A DNA stretch of 64,000 bases from Herbiconiux sp. A18JL235 (lineage in GTDB: Bacteria; Actinomycetota; Actinomycetes; Actinomycetales; Microbacteriaceae), in NCBI RefSeq assembly GCF_040939305.1, contig NZ_CP162511.1, forward strand, positions 2,108,001-2,172,000, in the 5' to 3' direction. The notes below the pieces were generated by a model. It had not been told where the DNA came from. It worked only from the letters and a program-made list of their open reading frames with translations, and searched no databases. The position numbers were made by a program, and so were the translations under genes. Positions 31,718-43,624 of the stretch are shown here, piece by piece. Position 1 is the first letter of the stretch. Every line of letters starts with the position of its first letter.

Positions 31718-31807
31718 TCCCGCGGCACAGTGGTGGCCTCGCGCTGCCGCTCCCGCCGCTCCCGCACAACCGCATCACCCGGTCTGAGAAGTAGAAGAAG
31801 GTTCCCC

Positions 31808-32785
31808 GTGGCTCTCACCGCCGACGTCAAAGCCGAACTGGCCAAGGTCGTCGTCAGCAAGACGACAGTGAGGGCGGCAGAGCTCGCGACCATCCTTAGG
31901 TTCGCGGGCGGGCTGCACATCATCTCCTCGCGCATCGCGATCGAGGCCGAGCTCGACACCCCCGACATCGTGAAGCGGGTGCTCCGCGACCTGGCCGAGC
32001 TCTACGGCGTGAAGGGCGACGTCTCGATGATCGCCGCCTCCGGCTCGCGTCGCGAGGGCAGTTACCTCGTCCGTGTCCTCGACGGGGGAGAGACCCTCGC
32101 CCGCCAGACCGGGCTGCTGGATGCGCGGCGCCGCCCCATCCGCGGCCTCCCGAACCGCCTCACCACGGGCACTCGAGACGACCTCGCCGCTGTCTGGCGA
32201 GGCGCGTTCCTCGCTGCCGGCAGCCTCACCGACCCGGGTCGCTCCGCTGCGCTCGAGGTGGTCTGCCCCGGCAATGAGGCGGCGATGGCCCTGGTGGGTG
32301 CAGCATCACGCCTCGGCATCGCCACGAAGGCCCGTGAGGTGCGCGGCGTGCACCGCGTGGTCATCCGCGACGGCGAGGCGATCGCCGCGATGCTCGCGGT
32401 GATGGGTGCCGCAGCGACGGTCTCCACCTGGGAGGAGATGCGGCAACGCCGTGAGGTGCGCGCCACCGCCAACCGTCTGGTGAACTTCGACGACGCCAAT
32501 CTGCGCCGTTCGGCGCAGGCCGCCGTCGCGGCGTGCGCGCGGGTGGAGCGGGCGATGGAGATCCTCGGCGACGACATCCCCGATCACCTCAAGTACGCCG
32601 GCGAGCTGCGCCTGGCGCACCGCGACTCGAGTCTCGACGAGCTGGGCCACCACGCCGACCCGCCGATGACGAAAGACGCGATCGCCGGCCGCATCCGCCG
32701 CCTCCTCGCCATGGCCGACAAGCAGGCCTCCGACCTCGGCATCCCGGGCACCGAGGCCAACCTCCCCGCCGACCTCGACGACTAG
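31808..32785 (+). CDS. whiA: WhiA family DNA-binding protein
   Basis: A 325-residue WhiA. In Streptomyces it works with WhiB to switch on sporulation septation genes; in non-sporulating Actinobacteria it is linked to cell division. Residues 1-215 are the degenerate LAGLIDADG homing-endonuclease-like fold ([15 protein letters not shown]), and the C-terminal about 85 residues are the helix-turn-helix part ([24 protein letters not shown], then [21 protein letters not shown]; landmarks). GTG start 31808 is preceded by AGAAGAAGG. It follows rapZ after 90 bp. Confidence 0.95.
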   Translation: MALTADVKAELAKVVVSKTTVRAAELATILRFAGGLHIISSRIAIEAELDTPDIVKRVLRDLAELYGVKGDVSMIAASGSRREGSYLVRVLDGGETLARQTGLLDARRRPIRGLPNRLTTGTRDDLAAVWRGAFLAAGSLTDPGRSAALEVVCPGNEAAMALVGAASRLGIATKAREVRGVHRVVIRDGEAIAAMLAVMGAAATVSTWEEMRQRREVRATANRLVNFDDANLRRSAQAAVAACARVERAMEILGDDIPDHLKYAGELRLAHRDSSLDELGHHADPPMTKDAIAGRIRRLLAMADKQASDLGIPGTEANLPADLDD

Positions 32786-32852
32786 CGGGGTCAGGGCCCG
32801 CACACGAGCACTGCGACCTGTCACAGACGGGCGGCGCGGCCCGGGATCGCAA

Positions 32853-32858
32853 TAGACT
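32853..32858 (+). promoter_or_regulatory. Putative -10 of sodA
   Basis: TAGACT lies 62 bp before the sodA ATG and gives a predicted leader of about 56 nt with a strong GAGGAG ribosome-binding site. Confidence 0.5.
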
Positions 32859-32920
32859 TGATGTGTCACTCACAGCCGCCGCTCAACGGTCGGCGGCCTC
32901 TATCACGAGGAGATCATCAC

Positions 32921-33544
32921 ATGGCTGAGTACACTCTGCCGGAGCTTCCCTACGACTACGCCGCGCTCGAGCCCCACATCTCGGGCAAGATCATGCAGCT
33001 GCACCACGACAAGCACCACGCCACCTACGTCGCCGGCGCGAACACCGCCCTCGCCGCACTGACCGAAGCCTCCGAGACCGGCAACCTCGCGAACGTGAAC
33101 AAGCTCGAGAAAGACCTCGCCTTCAACCTCGGCGGCCACGTCAACCACTCCATATTCTGGACCAACCTCACCCCCACCACCCAGACCCCCGAAGGCGAAC
33201 TCAAAGCCGCCATCGACGACCGCTTCGGCTCGTTCGAGAAGTTCCAGGCCGCGTTCACCGCCGTCGCCCTCGGCGTGCAGGGCTCCGGCTGGGCCGTGCT
33301 CGGCTACGACGTCATCGGCGGCAACCTCTCCCTGTTCCAGCTCTTCGACCAGCAGGGCAACATCCCCGCCGGCGTCGTGCCCCTGTTCATGCTCGACGTC
33401 TGGGAGCACGCCTACTACCTCGACTACCTCAACGTGCGCGCCGACTACATCAAGGCCGTCTGGAACATCGCCAACTGGGAGAACGTCGCAGCCCGCCTCG
33501 ACGCCGCCCGCCAGAAGACCTCGGGGCTGCTGGTACTGTCATAA
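32921..33544 (+). CDS. sodA: Superoxide dismutase, Mn/Fe family
   Basis: A 207-residue enzyme that dismutates superoxide to peroxide and oxygen. The four metal ligands are visible: H28 (LHHDKHH), H76 (GGHVNH), D159 and H163 (LDVWEHAYY). GSGWAVLGYD and Gln144/145 in the second-sphere loop favour manganese, but sequence alone does not exclude iron or cambialism. No signal peptide, so cytoplasmic. ATG 32921 is preceded by GAGGAG; a longer frame upstream is not supported. Transcribed from its own promoter. Confidence 0.96.
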   Translation: MAEYTLPELPYDYAALEPHISGKIMQLHHDKHHATYVAGANTALAALTEASETGNLANVNKLEKDLAFNLGGHVNHSIFWTNLTPTTQTPEGELKAAIDDRFGSFEKFQAAFTAVALGVQGSGWAVLGYDVIGGNLSLFQLFDQQGNIPAGVVPLFMLDVWEHAYYLDYLNVRADYIKAVWNIANWENVAARLDAARQKTSGLLVLS

Positions 33545-34654
<1,110 letters not shown>

Positions 34655-34677
34655 ACTTCTCCCCAGAAAGCGAATCC

Positions 34678-35882
<1,205 letters not shown>

Positions 35883-35892
<10 letters not shown>

Positions 35893-36671
35893 CCCGCACC
35901 CCGCTCATCGCCGGCAACTGGAAGATGAACCTCGACCACCTGCAGGCCATCGCCTTCGTGCAGAAGCTCGCCTGGTCGCTCGACGACGCGAAGCACAGCT
36001 TCGACGACGTCGAGGTCGCGGTCTTCCCGCCGTTCACCGACCTGCGCTCGGTGCAGACCCTCGTGGCCGCCGACAAGCTCTCGCTCGCCTACGGCGGTCA
36101 GGACATCTCCCAGCACGAGTCCGGCGCGTACACCGGCGAGATCTCGGGCGCCTTCCTCGCCCAGCTCGACACGAAGTACGTCATCATCGGTCACTCCGAG
36201 CGTCGCACGCTGCACGGCGAGACGGATGAGGTGGTCGCCGCCAAGGTGAAGGCCGCCATCAAGCACGGCATCGTGCCGATCATCTGCGTCGGTGAGACCG
36301 CCGAAGACCTCGAGAAGTTCGGTCAGAGCGCGGTGCCTGTCGCCCAGCTGAAGGCCGCCATCGAGGGCCTCGCTGCCGACGCCGACATCGTCGTGGCCTA
36401 CGAGCCCGTGTGGGCGATCGGGTCGGGCCAGGCCGCGACGCCCGAGCAGGCCGAGACCGTCGGTGCAGCGCTGCGAGCCGTCGTGGCCGAGAGCCTCAGC
36501 GCCGACGCCGCCGCGGCCACGCGCATCCTGTACGGCGGTTCGGTGAAGTCGGGCAACATCGCCGGCTTCATGCGCGAGCCGAACGTCGACGGTGCCCTGG
36601 TGGGCGGTGCGAGCCTCGACATCGCGGAGTTCTCCGCGATCGTGCGCTACCAGAAGCACGTCGGAGTCTGA
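35883..36671 (+). CDS. tpiA: Triosephosphate isomerase
   Basis: A 262-residue TIM barrel interconverting dihydroxyacetone phosphate and glyceraldehyde 3-phosphate. Catalytic residues are K14 (GNWKMN), the His in GHSERR and the Glu in [10 protein letters not shown]. The phosphate-gripping loop [11 protein letters not shown] is near the C-terminus. ATG start 35883 lies within the end of pgk. Confidence 0.98.
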
Positions 36672-36689
36672 GCTCCGCCACCCGCGGGT

Positions 36690-36695
36690 TATACT
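36690..36695 (+). promoter_or_regulatory. Putative -10 upstream of secG
   Basis: TATACT 19 bp past the tpiA stop would give a transcript starting near 36702 with a 50-nt leader to secG. A read-through from tpiA is equally possible. Confidence 0.45.
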
Positions 36696-36750
36696 TACCC
36701 GTGGTCTTCGGGGGAGCGACCCGCTCTCTTCCGCACGTGAAAGGCAAGCA

Positions 36751-37002
36751 GTGCAAATCCTCCAGGTCGTCCTCCAGGTCATTCTCGGTCTCACGAGTCT
36801 GCTGCTGACGCTGCTCATCCTGCTCCACAAGGGCCGGGGTGGCGGGCTCTCCGACATGTTCGGCGGAGGCGTCACCTCGAACCTCGGCGCCTCCGGCGTC
36901 GCCGAACGCAACCTCAACCGCATCACGGTGATCCTGGGGCTGGTCTGGGTCTCCAGCATCATCATCCTCGGACTCATCACGAAGTTCGACTCCGGCCTCT
37001 AG
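36751..37002 (+). CDS. secG: Preprotein translocase subunit SecG
   Basis: An 83-residue membrane protein of the SecYEG channel. Two transmembrane segments, about residues 3-22 and 55-77, flank the conserved loop HKGRGGGLSDMFGGG, which is diagnostic. GTG start 36751 is chosen to begin at the first helix, with AAAGG upstream. Next to tpiA and rbpA as in other Actinobacteria. Confidence 0.95.
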   Translation: MQILQVVLQVILGLTSLLLTLLILLHKGRGGGLSDMFGGGVTSNLGASGVAERNLNRITVILGLVWVSSIIILGLITKFDSGL

Positions 37003-37049
37003 GCCCGTCGGCACCGGACACCCGCAGAACACAAGGGGGAAACCAGAAC

Positions 37050-37418
37050 ATGGCATCAGGTGGAAGCGCGATCCGCGGATCGCGCGTAGGCGCAGGCCCC
37101 ATGGGGGAGCAGGATCGCGGTTTCCACGCGGAGCGCATCCAGGTCTCCTACTGGGACGCCCTGGGTAACGAGACCGTGCGCTACTTCGCGGCGAACCTTC
37201 CCGACGAGGAGATCCCCGAGACGATCGACTGCCCCACCTCGGGTCTTCCCGCCGGTCGCGACAAGGCCAACCCGCCGTCGGTCGCGAAGCTCGAGCCCTA
37301 CAAGACGCACCTCGCCTACGTGAAGGAGCGCCGCACCGAGCAGGAGGCGGAACAGCTCCTCGAAGACGCCCTGCAGCAGTTGCGCGAGCGTCGCGGCACG
37401 GCAAGCGCGTCGAGCTAG
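37050..37418 (+). CDS. rbpA: RNA polymerase-binding protein RbpA
   Basis: A 122-residue actinobacterial transcription factor that binds sigma and the polymerase core and stabilises the open complex, mainly at promoters with poor -35 elements. It has the N-terminal tail ASGGSAIRGSRVG, the core domain (RIQVSYWDALGNETVRYFA), the basic linker and the C-terminal sigma-interaction helix. The zinc-binding Cys pair of Streptomyces RbpA is not present; only one Cys (IDCPTSG) is seen, so this is the zinc-free type. Its presence fits the many -35-less promoters in this window. Confidence 0.96.
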   Translation: MASGGSAIRGSRVGAGPMGEQDRGFHAERIQVSYWDALGNETVRYFAANLPDEEIPETIDCPTSGLPAGRDKANPPSVAKLEPYKTHLAYVKERRTEQEAEQLLEDALQQLRERRGTASASS

Positions 37419-37433
37419 GCGTCATAAGCCGAG

Positions 37434-37467
37434 AAGGCGGTCTCACAATGGTGTGAGACCGCCTTTT
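37434..37467. terminator. Strong terminator after rbpA, facing pgl
   Basis: Perfect 14-bp arms (37434-37447 and 37452-37465) with a 4-nt ATGG loop are followed by TT, a clear rho-independent form. It lies between convergent rbpA and pgl, so it may act on both. Confidence 0.92.
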
Positions 37468-37509
37468 CGCTGCGCGCGGGCGCGGGCGTCGGCGTCGGCG
37501 CCCGCGAAC

Positions 37510-38280
37510 TCAGTAGCTCGGCGCGATGAGCGACTCGGGTACCTCGGCTGCGGCCTCGCGGTCGACGAAGAACACCGTGCGCTTGCGCCCCTGGGCCCCT
37601 GCCACCGGTACCTCATCGGTGCTCGCCCCGGCGAGGGCGAGGCCGATCGCCGACGCCTTGTCGGCACCGGCGAGCACCATCCAGATGCGGTCGGCCGACT
37701 GGATGACCGGCAGCGTGAGGCTGAGGCGCAGCGGCGGCGGCTTGGGGGAGTTGCGCACGGGAACGACGGTCTTGTCGGTGATGCGGATCTCGTCGTGCCC
37801 GGGGAACAGCGACGCGATGTGCCCGTCAGGACCGACGCCCAGGAACATGATGGCGAAGCGAGGGTACTGGCGACCTTCGGGTGCAGCGGCGGCGAGCTCG
37901 GCGGCGTAGAAGCGTGCCGCCTCGTCGAGGTCGTGGATCTCGTCGGAGGACGGGAAGGGATGCACCTTCGACTCGTCGACCGGCATGTGGTCGAGCAGCG
38001 CCTCACGCGCCTGCAGCTCGTTGCGGTCGGGGTCGTTCTTCGGCACGAAGCGCTCGTCGCCCCACCAGAAGTGGAGCCGGCCCCAGTCGATGGTGTCGGA
38101 GGCTGCTGAGGCGCGCACCGACTCGAGCACGGCGGCACCCATGGTTCCGCCGGTGAGCACGATGTGCGCCTCGTCGACCTCGTCGAGGATGTCGATGACC
38201 TTGGTGATGAACCGTGCCGCCACCGAACCGGCGAGTGCCTCTTTGTCGGGGTGAACGAGTACTCGGCGATCAGTGGTCAC
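37510..38280 (-). CDS. pgl: 6-phosphogluconolactonase
   Basis: A 256-residue lactonase of the DevB type, hydrolysing 6-phosphogluconolactone in the oxidative pentose phosphate branch. Landmarks are VLTGGTMG, WWGDERFVPKNDPDRN, FLGVGPDGHIASLFPGH and the C-terminal VLAGADKA. GTG start 38280 chosen at VTTDRRVLVHPD; a longer frame upstream is not conserved sequence. Last gene of tkt-tal-pgi-zwf-opcA-pgl, 46 bp after opcA. Confidence 0.95.
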   Translation of the reverse strand: MTTDRRVLVHPDKEALAGSVAARFITKVIDILDEVDEAHIVLTGGTMGAAVLESVRASAASDTIDWGRLHFWWGDERFVPKNDPDRNELQAREALLDHMPVDESKVHPFPSSDEIHDLDEAARFYAAELAAAAPEGRQYPRFAIMFLGVGPDGHIASLFPGHDEIRITDKTVVPVRNSPKPPPLRLSLTLPVIQSADRIWMVLAGADKASAIGLALAGASTDEVPVAGAQGRKRTVFFVDREAAAEVPESLIAPSY

Positions 38281-38326
38281 AGACCATACCTTCCTTGTCG
38301 AACGACCTCGGGTCGTGCAGCGCCGC

Positions 38327-39304
38327 TCAGACGGCGTCGCGGACGCTGCCCTCGTTCTTCTCCAGCAACTCGGCGAGACCCTGGGTGATGACTTCACCAT
38401 ACAGGTCGTCGGGGTCGAGTCGCCGCAGCTCCTCGGCCAGGCAGTCACGGAGGTTGCGGCGGGGGAGCGAGAGATCGTGCGTGGGTTGATTGGGCTGGCT
38501 GAGCCGCGCGACGTTGGGGATGTCTCGCACCAGCTCGATCGGCCCGCTCTCCCGTGAGAGCACCACGCCGTGGATGCCGCTGGAGCCGTTCGCGGCCCGC
38601 GAGAGCAGTCCGTAGTCGACGGGAACCTTCAGCTGGTGCCGCAGCCAGGCGGCGAGCAGCAGCGTCGACGGCGAATCGGATGCGCCCGACACCTCGATCG
38701 CCGTCACCGGCTGGTAGGGCGGCTGGTCGAGCACCGCGGCCAGCTGGGCGCGCCACAGGGTGAGGCGGGTCCAGGCGAAGTCGGTGTCTCCCGGCGCGTA
38801 CGACTTGGCGCGCGAGAGGAGCGCCTCGTAGGGGTTCGCCTGGTTCGACGAATCGGTGATGCGACGGGTGGCGATGCGGCCGAGGTCGGAGGCCGACACG
38901 TTCTCGGGTGCTGCACCTGGCCACCACACCACGACGGGAGCGTCGGAGAGCAGGAGTCCGGTGACGAGGCCCTCCTGGTCGCTCGCCGCCGCCCCGTAGG
39001 CGCGCAGCACGATGACCTCGCTCGCCCCGGCGTCGCCGCCGACCCGGATCTGGGCGTCGAGCCGTGCGCCGCGCCCCGTGGTGAGGCCGTCGTTCTCCTG
39101 GTCGGTGGAGACCACGATGACGCGCATCGGGTGCTCGCGCGAGGCGTCGTTGGCCGCCTCGATGGCGTCCTCCTCCTGGCCCAGCGAGGTGACGATGACG
39201 AGGGTGAGCACGCGGCCGAGAGCGACGGCGCCGCCCTCCTCGCGGATCTTCACCAGCGACTTCGAGATCTTGCTGGTGGTGGTGTCGGGCAGATCGACGA
39301 TCAC
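38327..39304 (-). CDS. opcA: Glucose-6-phosphate dehydrogenase assembly protein OpcA
   Basis: A 325-residue protein found in Actinobacteria and Cyanobacteria that promotes assembly and activity of Zwf. Family landmarks are ENDGLTTGRGARLDAQIR, VVVWWPGAAPE and the C-terminal ELRRLDPDDLYGEVITQGL (landmarks). GTG start 39304 overlaps the zwf stop (GTGA), which fits a 1:1 partner of Zwf. Confidence 0.96.
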   Translation of the reverse strand: MIVDLPDTTTSKISKSLVKIREEGGAVALGRVLTLVIVTSLGQEEDAIEAANDASREHPMRVIVVSTDQENDGLTTGRGARLDAQIRVGGDAGASEVIVLRAYGAAASDQEGLVTGLLLSDAPVVVWWPGAAPENVSASDLGRIATRRITDSSNQANPYEALLSRAKSYAPGDTDFAWTRLTLWRAQLAAVLDQPPYQPVTAIEVSGASDSPSTLLLAAWLRHQLKVPVDYGLLSRAANGSSGIHGVVLSRESGPIELVRDIPNVARLSQPNQPTHDLSLPRRNLRDCLAEELRRLDPDDLYGEVITQGLAELLEKNEGSVRDAV

Positions 39305-40842
39305 GGGCGTCTCCAGGTTCTTCCGTCGCGGGCGAGCAGTTCGTCAGCCGAGCTCGGCCCCCAGGTTCCGGGGCGGTACTGCTCGGGCTGACCCTGGGTC
39401 GCCCAGTATTCTTCGATCGGGTCGAGGATCTTCCACGACAGCTCGACCTCGGTCTGTCGCGGGAACAGCGGCGGGTCGCCGAGCAGCACGTCGAGGATGA
39501 GCCGCTCGTAGGCCTCGGGGCTGGCCTCGGTGAAGGCGTGGCCGTAACCGAAGTCCATCGTGACGTCGCGCACCTGCACGCCGGCACCCGGAACCTTCGA
39601 CCCGAAGCGGATGGTGACGCCTTCGTCGGGTTGCACCCGGATGACGAGGGCGTTCTGCCCGAGCTCCGAGGTCTGGCTCTCGGCGAACAGGTACTGCGGC
39701 GCCCGCTTGAACACGACGGCGATCTCAGTCACCCGCCGGCCGAGGCGCTTGCCCGCACGCAGATAGAACGGCACGCCGGCCCAGCGGCGCGTGCCGATGT
39801 CGAGCTTCACCGCGGCGTAGGTCTCGGTGGTCGACTGCGGGTTCATGCCGTCTTCCTCGAGGAAGCCGAGCACCTTCTCCCCGCCCTGCCAGCCGCCGGA
39901 GTACTGGCCGCGCGCGCTCACGGTGCTGAGATCATCCGGGAGCTTGACGGCCGCGAGCACCTTCTCCTTCTCGGTACGGAGGTCGGCCGCATCGAACGAG
40001 ATCGGCTCCTCCATGGCGGTGAGCGCCATGAGCTGCAGCAGGTGGTTCTGGATGACGTCGCGGGCCGCGCCGATGCCGTCGTAGTAGCCCGCACGCCCGC
40101 CGACCCCGATGTCTTCAGCCATCGTGATCTGCACGTGGTCGACGTAGTTGGCGTTCCAGATGGGCTCGTAGAGCTGGTTGGCGAAGCGGAGCGCCAGGAT
40201 GTTCTGGACCGTCTCCTTGCCGAGGTAGTGGTCGATGCGGAACACCGAGTCGGGCGGGAACACCGACTCCACCACGTCGTTCAGCTCGATCGCCGTGGTG
40301 AGGTCGCTGCCGAACGGCTTCTCGATGACGACCCGGCGCCAGCGGTCGGGACTCTGGTCGGCGAGGCCCGAACGGCGCAGCTGCTCGGTGACGAGTGGGA
40401 ACGCCTTCGGGGGGATCGACAGATAGAAGGCGTAGTTGCCCATGGTGCCGCGATCGCGGTCGAGCTCGTCGATGGTCGACTTGAGCTGCTCGAAAGCGTT
40501 GTCGTCGTCGAACTCACCCGAGACGAAGCGGATGCCCTCCGAGAGCTGTCGCCACACGTCCTCATCGAAGGGGGTGCGGGAGTGCTCCTTCACCGAGTCG
40601 TGGACGACGCGCTCGAAGTCCTGGTCCTCCCAGTCGCGACGGGCGAAGCCGATGAGGGAGAAACCGGGCGGCAGGAGGCCTCGGCTGGCGAGGTCGTAGA
40701 CGGCCGGCATGAGCTTCTTGCGCGACAGGTCGCCGGTGACACCGAAGATCACGAGGCCGGAAGGGCCCGCGATGCGGTTGAGGCGGCGGTCGGTGGGAAG
40801 CCTGAGGGGGTTGTACTCCGGCGTGATGTCGACGGGAGGCAA
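39301..40842 (-). CDS. zwf: Glucose-6-phosphate 1-dehydrogenase
   Basis: A 513-residue NADP-linked dehydrogenase, first step of the pentose phosphate pathway. The coenzyme motif is GVTGDLSRKKLMPAVYDLA near residue 34, and the active-site block RIDHYLGKETVQN near residue 206. The start codon is TTG at 40842; it is supported by AAGGAG five bases upstream and by the conserved LPTDRRLNRIAGP segment that follows. Coupled to opcA by GTGA. Confidence 0.97.
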   Translation of the reverse strand: MPPVDITPEYNPLRLPTDRRLNRIAGPSGLVIFGVTGDLSRKKLMPAVYDLASRGLLPPGFSLIGFARRDWEDQDFERVVHDSVKEHSRTPFDEDVWRQLSEGIRFVSGEFDDDNAFEQLKSTIDELDRDRGTMGNYAFYLSIPPKAFPLVTEQLRRSGLADQSPDRWRRVVIEKPFGSDLTTAIELNDVVESVFPPDSVFRIDHYLGKETVQNILALRFANQLYEPIWNANYVDHVQITMAEDIGVGGRAGYYDGIGAARDVIQNHLLQLMALTAMEEPISFDAADLRTEKEKVLAAVKLPDDLSTVSARGQYSGGWQGGEKVLGFLEEDGMNPQSTTETYAAVKLDIGTRRWAGVPFYLRAGKRLGRRVTEIAVVFKRAPQYLFAESQTSELGQNALVIRVQPDEGVTIRFGSKVPGAGVQVRDVTMDFGYGHAFTEASPEAYERLILDVLLGDPPLFPRQTEVELSWKILDPIEEYWATQGQPEQYRPGTWGPSSADELLARDGRTWRRP

Positions 40843-40887
40843 TGGAACTCCTTGGTGAGTGGTGGTGACGACGACAACGGATGCGCG

Positions 40888-42492
40888 TCAGCGCAGCACG
40901 TCGAACAGGCTCTCCACGCCCGACGACGCATCGGTGAGCTCGAGCCGCAGCACCGGGCGGCCGTGCTCGGCCAGCACGGCTGCGTCTCCGGCGGCCTGGG
41001 CCTGGATGAGCTGGCCGAAGGTGAACGGGCGGCCCGGGATCTCGAGATCGTCGCTCGCGTCGGCCGTGATCTGCAGGAACACACCGGTGGCGGGGCCACC
41101 CTTGTGGTACTGGCCGGTGGAGTGCAGGAAGCGGGGCCCCCAGCCGAAGGTCACGGGCCTGCCCGCGCGCGCCGCGAGGAGGTCGCGGAGCTCGGCGAGC
41201 CGCGCCTGAGAGAGCCGGTCGACGTACGCCATGACGGCGAGGTAGCCGTCGGCGGGGAGTTCGGCCAGCAAGGCGTCGACCGAGCCGGCGACCGTACCCG
41301 AGGCGACGAGAGCGGCGGGCGTCGCCCGCACCTCGATGCCCGACTCGACGAAGGCGGGGGCCTGCGGCTCGGGGCGGGAGTCGAGGAGGCCACGAGCGGC
41401 CTCCTTCGCCGACTCGACGTCGGGCTGATCGAACGGGTTGATGCCGAGCAGACGCCCAGCGACCGCGACCGCGTACTCCCAGGTGAGGAACATCGCGCCG
41501 AGCGAGCCGCTGATGAGCACCTCGCCCGGGTGCTGCTCCCGCAGGTGGAACTGGTGGGCGTTGTCGACCAGCCGCACGACCTGCAGGTCGGCGGGCTTCG
41601 CGCTCAGCTCGGGGGAGTCGAGGTCGAGCACGACCGGGAGCAGACCCTTGCCCTCCTTGCCCGTCGACTCGGCGATGAGCTGTTCGGCCCAGTCGGCGAA
41701 GCCCACGATGTGGGTGCCGTCGGCGACGATGCTCACCTTGTCGCGGAGCGGTGTGGTGCCGCCGATCGCGGCGCCCAGGATGAGCCCGAAGTTGTCGGCG
41801 CCGTCTTCGGCGAGGTTGAGCGAGATCGCCTCCGCCTCGTCGAGCAGCTCGCCGATGTCGGCGCCGGCGAGGCCCGAGGGCACCAGCCCGAACGCGGTGA
41901 GCGCCGAGTAGCGGCCGCCGACGTCCGGGTCGGCGAGGAACACCCGGTAGCCCGCCTCGCGGGCGAGCGACTCGAGCGGCGACCCCGGGTCGGTCACGAT
42001 GACGATGCGCGACGCCGGGTCGATGCCGGCGGCGCGGAACGCCGCCTCATAGGCACGGCGCTGGCTGTCGGTCTCCAGGGTGCCGCCCGACTTCGACGAC
42101 GCGATCAGCACGGTCGTGCCGAGTCTGTCGCCCAGAGCCGCGCGGATCTGCTCGGGCGAGGTGGAGTCGAGGATGGTGAGCTCCACCCCGAGGGTTCTGG
42201 TGATGACCTCGGGGGCGAGCGACGACCCACCCATGCCGGCGAGCACGAAGTGGTCGACGCCCTGGGCGAGGAACTCCTCGCGGAGGGCCACGACCTCGGC
42301 GACGAGCGGACGGGAGACGGAGACCGCCTCCGTCCAGCCCAGCCGCTTCGAGGCCTCGGCCTCGGCCGCGGGGCCCCACAGCGCCGGGTCCTGCCCCGTG
42401 ATGCCGGAGGCCACCAGGTCGGCCGCGAGCAGCGGAACCTGGTTCGCGACCGCCGCCTTCGCGTCGCCGGACAGGTGGATCGCGATGGTCAT
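40888..42492 (-). CDS. pgi: Glucose-6-phosphate isomerase
   Basis: A 534-residue isomerase linking glycolysis to the pentose phosphate pathway. Landmarks are [41 protein letters not shown] and the C-terminal [18 protein letters not shown] (landmarks). This short form, lacking the ends of the E. coli enzyme, is usual when pgi sits in the tkt-tal-zwf cluster. ATG 42492 overlaps the tal stop (ATGA). Confidence 0.95.
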   Translation of the reverse strand: MTIAIHLSGDAKAAVANQVPLLAADLVASGITGQDPALWGPAAEAEASKRLGWTEAVSVSRPLVAEVVALREEFLAQGVDHFVLAGMGGSSLAPEVITRTLGVELTILDSTSPEQIRAALGDRLGTTVLIASSKSGGTLETDSQRRAYEAAFRAAGIDPASRIVIVTDPGSPLESLAREAGYRVFLADPDVGGRYSALTAFGLVPSGLAGADIGELLDEAEAISLNLAEDGADNFGLILGAAIGGTTPLRDKVSIVADGTHIVGFADWAEQLIAESTGKEGKGLLPVVLDLDSPELSAKPADLQVVRLVDNAHQFHLREQHPGEVLISGSLGAMFLTWEYAVAVAGRLLGINPFDQPDVESAKEAARGLLDSRPEPQAPAFVESGIEVRATPAALVASGTVAGSVDALLAELPADGYLAVMAYVDRLSQARLAELRDLLAARAGRPVTFGWGPRFLHSTGQYHKGGPATGVFLQITADASDDLEIPGRPFTFGQLIQAQAAGDAAVLAEHGRPVLRLELTDASSGVESLFDVLR

Positions 42493-43598
42493 TTCGCTGC
42501 TTCGAGTGCCGCGGTGACGGTGTCGAGGAGCTCGTTCCAGGAGACGATGAACTTCTCCACGCCCTCCTTCTCGAGGAGCTCGGTGACCTCGGCGTAGGAG
42601 ATGCCCTGCGCGGCGATGGCGTCGAGCACCTTGTTCGCCTCGGCGTAGCTGTGCGCGATGGTGTCACCGGCGATGACACCGTGGTCGGCGACGGCGTCGA
42701 GCGTCTTCTCGGGCATGGTGTTCACGACCGAGGGGGCGGCGAGATCGACGACGTAGGTGGTGTCGGGGACGGCGGGGTCTTTCACACCGGTCGATGCCCA
42801 CAGCGGGCGCTGGGTGTTGGCACCCGCCTCGAGCAGCACCAGGGCGCGCTCGGTGGCGAAGGCCTGGGTCCAGACCTCGTAGGCGAGGCGGGCGTTCGCG
42901 ACGCCGGCCTTGCTCTTGAGCGCCAGTGCCTCGTCGGTGCCGATCGCCTCGAGGCGCTTGTCGATCTCGGTGTCGACGCGCGACACGAAGAACGACGCCA
43001 CGGAGTGGATCTTCGACAGGTCGTGGCCGGCCTCCTTGGCCTGCTCGAGGCCGGAGAGGTAGGCGTTGATCACGTCGCGGTAGCGCTCCAGCGAGAAGAT
43101 GAGCGTCACGTTCACCGAGATGCCGGCGGCGATGGTGGCGGTGATCGCCTCGAGGCCTTCGACTGTCGCGGGGATCTTGATGAGCACGTTCTCGCGGTTC
43201 ACCTTGTCGAACAGCGCCTTGGCCTGCTCGATGGTGCCCTTGGCGTCGTGGGCGAGCCCGGGCTCGACCTCGATCGAGACCCGGCCGTCGAAGCCCTTGG
43301 TGGCGTCGTAGATGGGCTTGAAGATGTCGCTCGCGTCGGCGACGTCGTCGGTGGTGATCTCGAAGACGGCGGAGGTCACATCCGTCCCGGCCTTCGCCAG
43401 CACGGCGACCTGCTCGGCGTACGACTCGCCCTGGGCGAGCGCGGCGGCGAAGATCGACGGGTTGGTGGTCACGCCCACCACGTTCTTCTCGGCGATGAGC
43501 TTCTGCAGCCCACCCGAGGTGATGCGCGAGCGCGACAGGTCGTCGAGCCAGATCGAGACTCCGACGTCGGAGAGCTGCTGGGTGCGGGATTCGGTCAT
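42489..43598 (-). CDS. tal: Transaldolase
   Basis: A 369-residue transaldolase transferring a dihydroxyacetone unit between sugar phosphates. It has [16 protein letters not shown] near residue 42, the Schiff-base lysine in VLIKIPAT, and [15 protein letters not shown]. The C-terminal [13 protein letters not shown] block is typical of the actinobacterial long form. ATG 43598 is preceded by GGAG at good spacing. It lies 26 bp after tkt. Confidence 0.97.
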   Translation of the reverse strand: MTESRTQQLSDVGVSIWLDDLSRSRITSGGLQKLIAEKNVVGVTTNPSIFAAALAQGESYAEQVAVLAKAGTDVTSAVFEITTDDVADASDIFKPIYDATKGFDGRVSIEVEPGLAHDAKGTIEQAKALFDKVNRENVLIKIPATVEGLEAITATIAAGISVNVTLIFSLERYRDVINAYLSGLEQAKEAGHDLSKIHSVASFFVSRVDTEIDKRLEAIGTDEALALKSKAGVANARLAYEVWTQAFATERALVLLEAGANTQRPLWASTGVKDPAVPDTTYVVDLAAPSVVNTMPEKTLDAVADHGVIAGDTIAHSYAEANKVLDAIAAQGISYAEVTELLEKEGVEKFIVSWNELLDTVTAALEAAK

Positions 43599-43624
43599 TT
43601 CTCTATCTCCTTCGTGCGGCCGGC

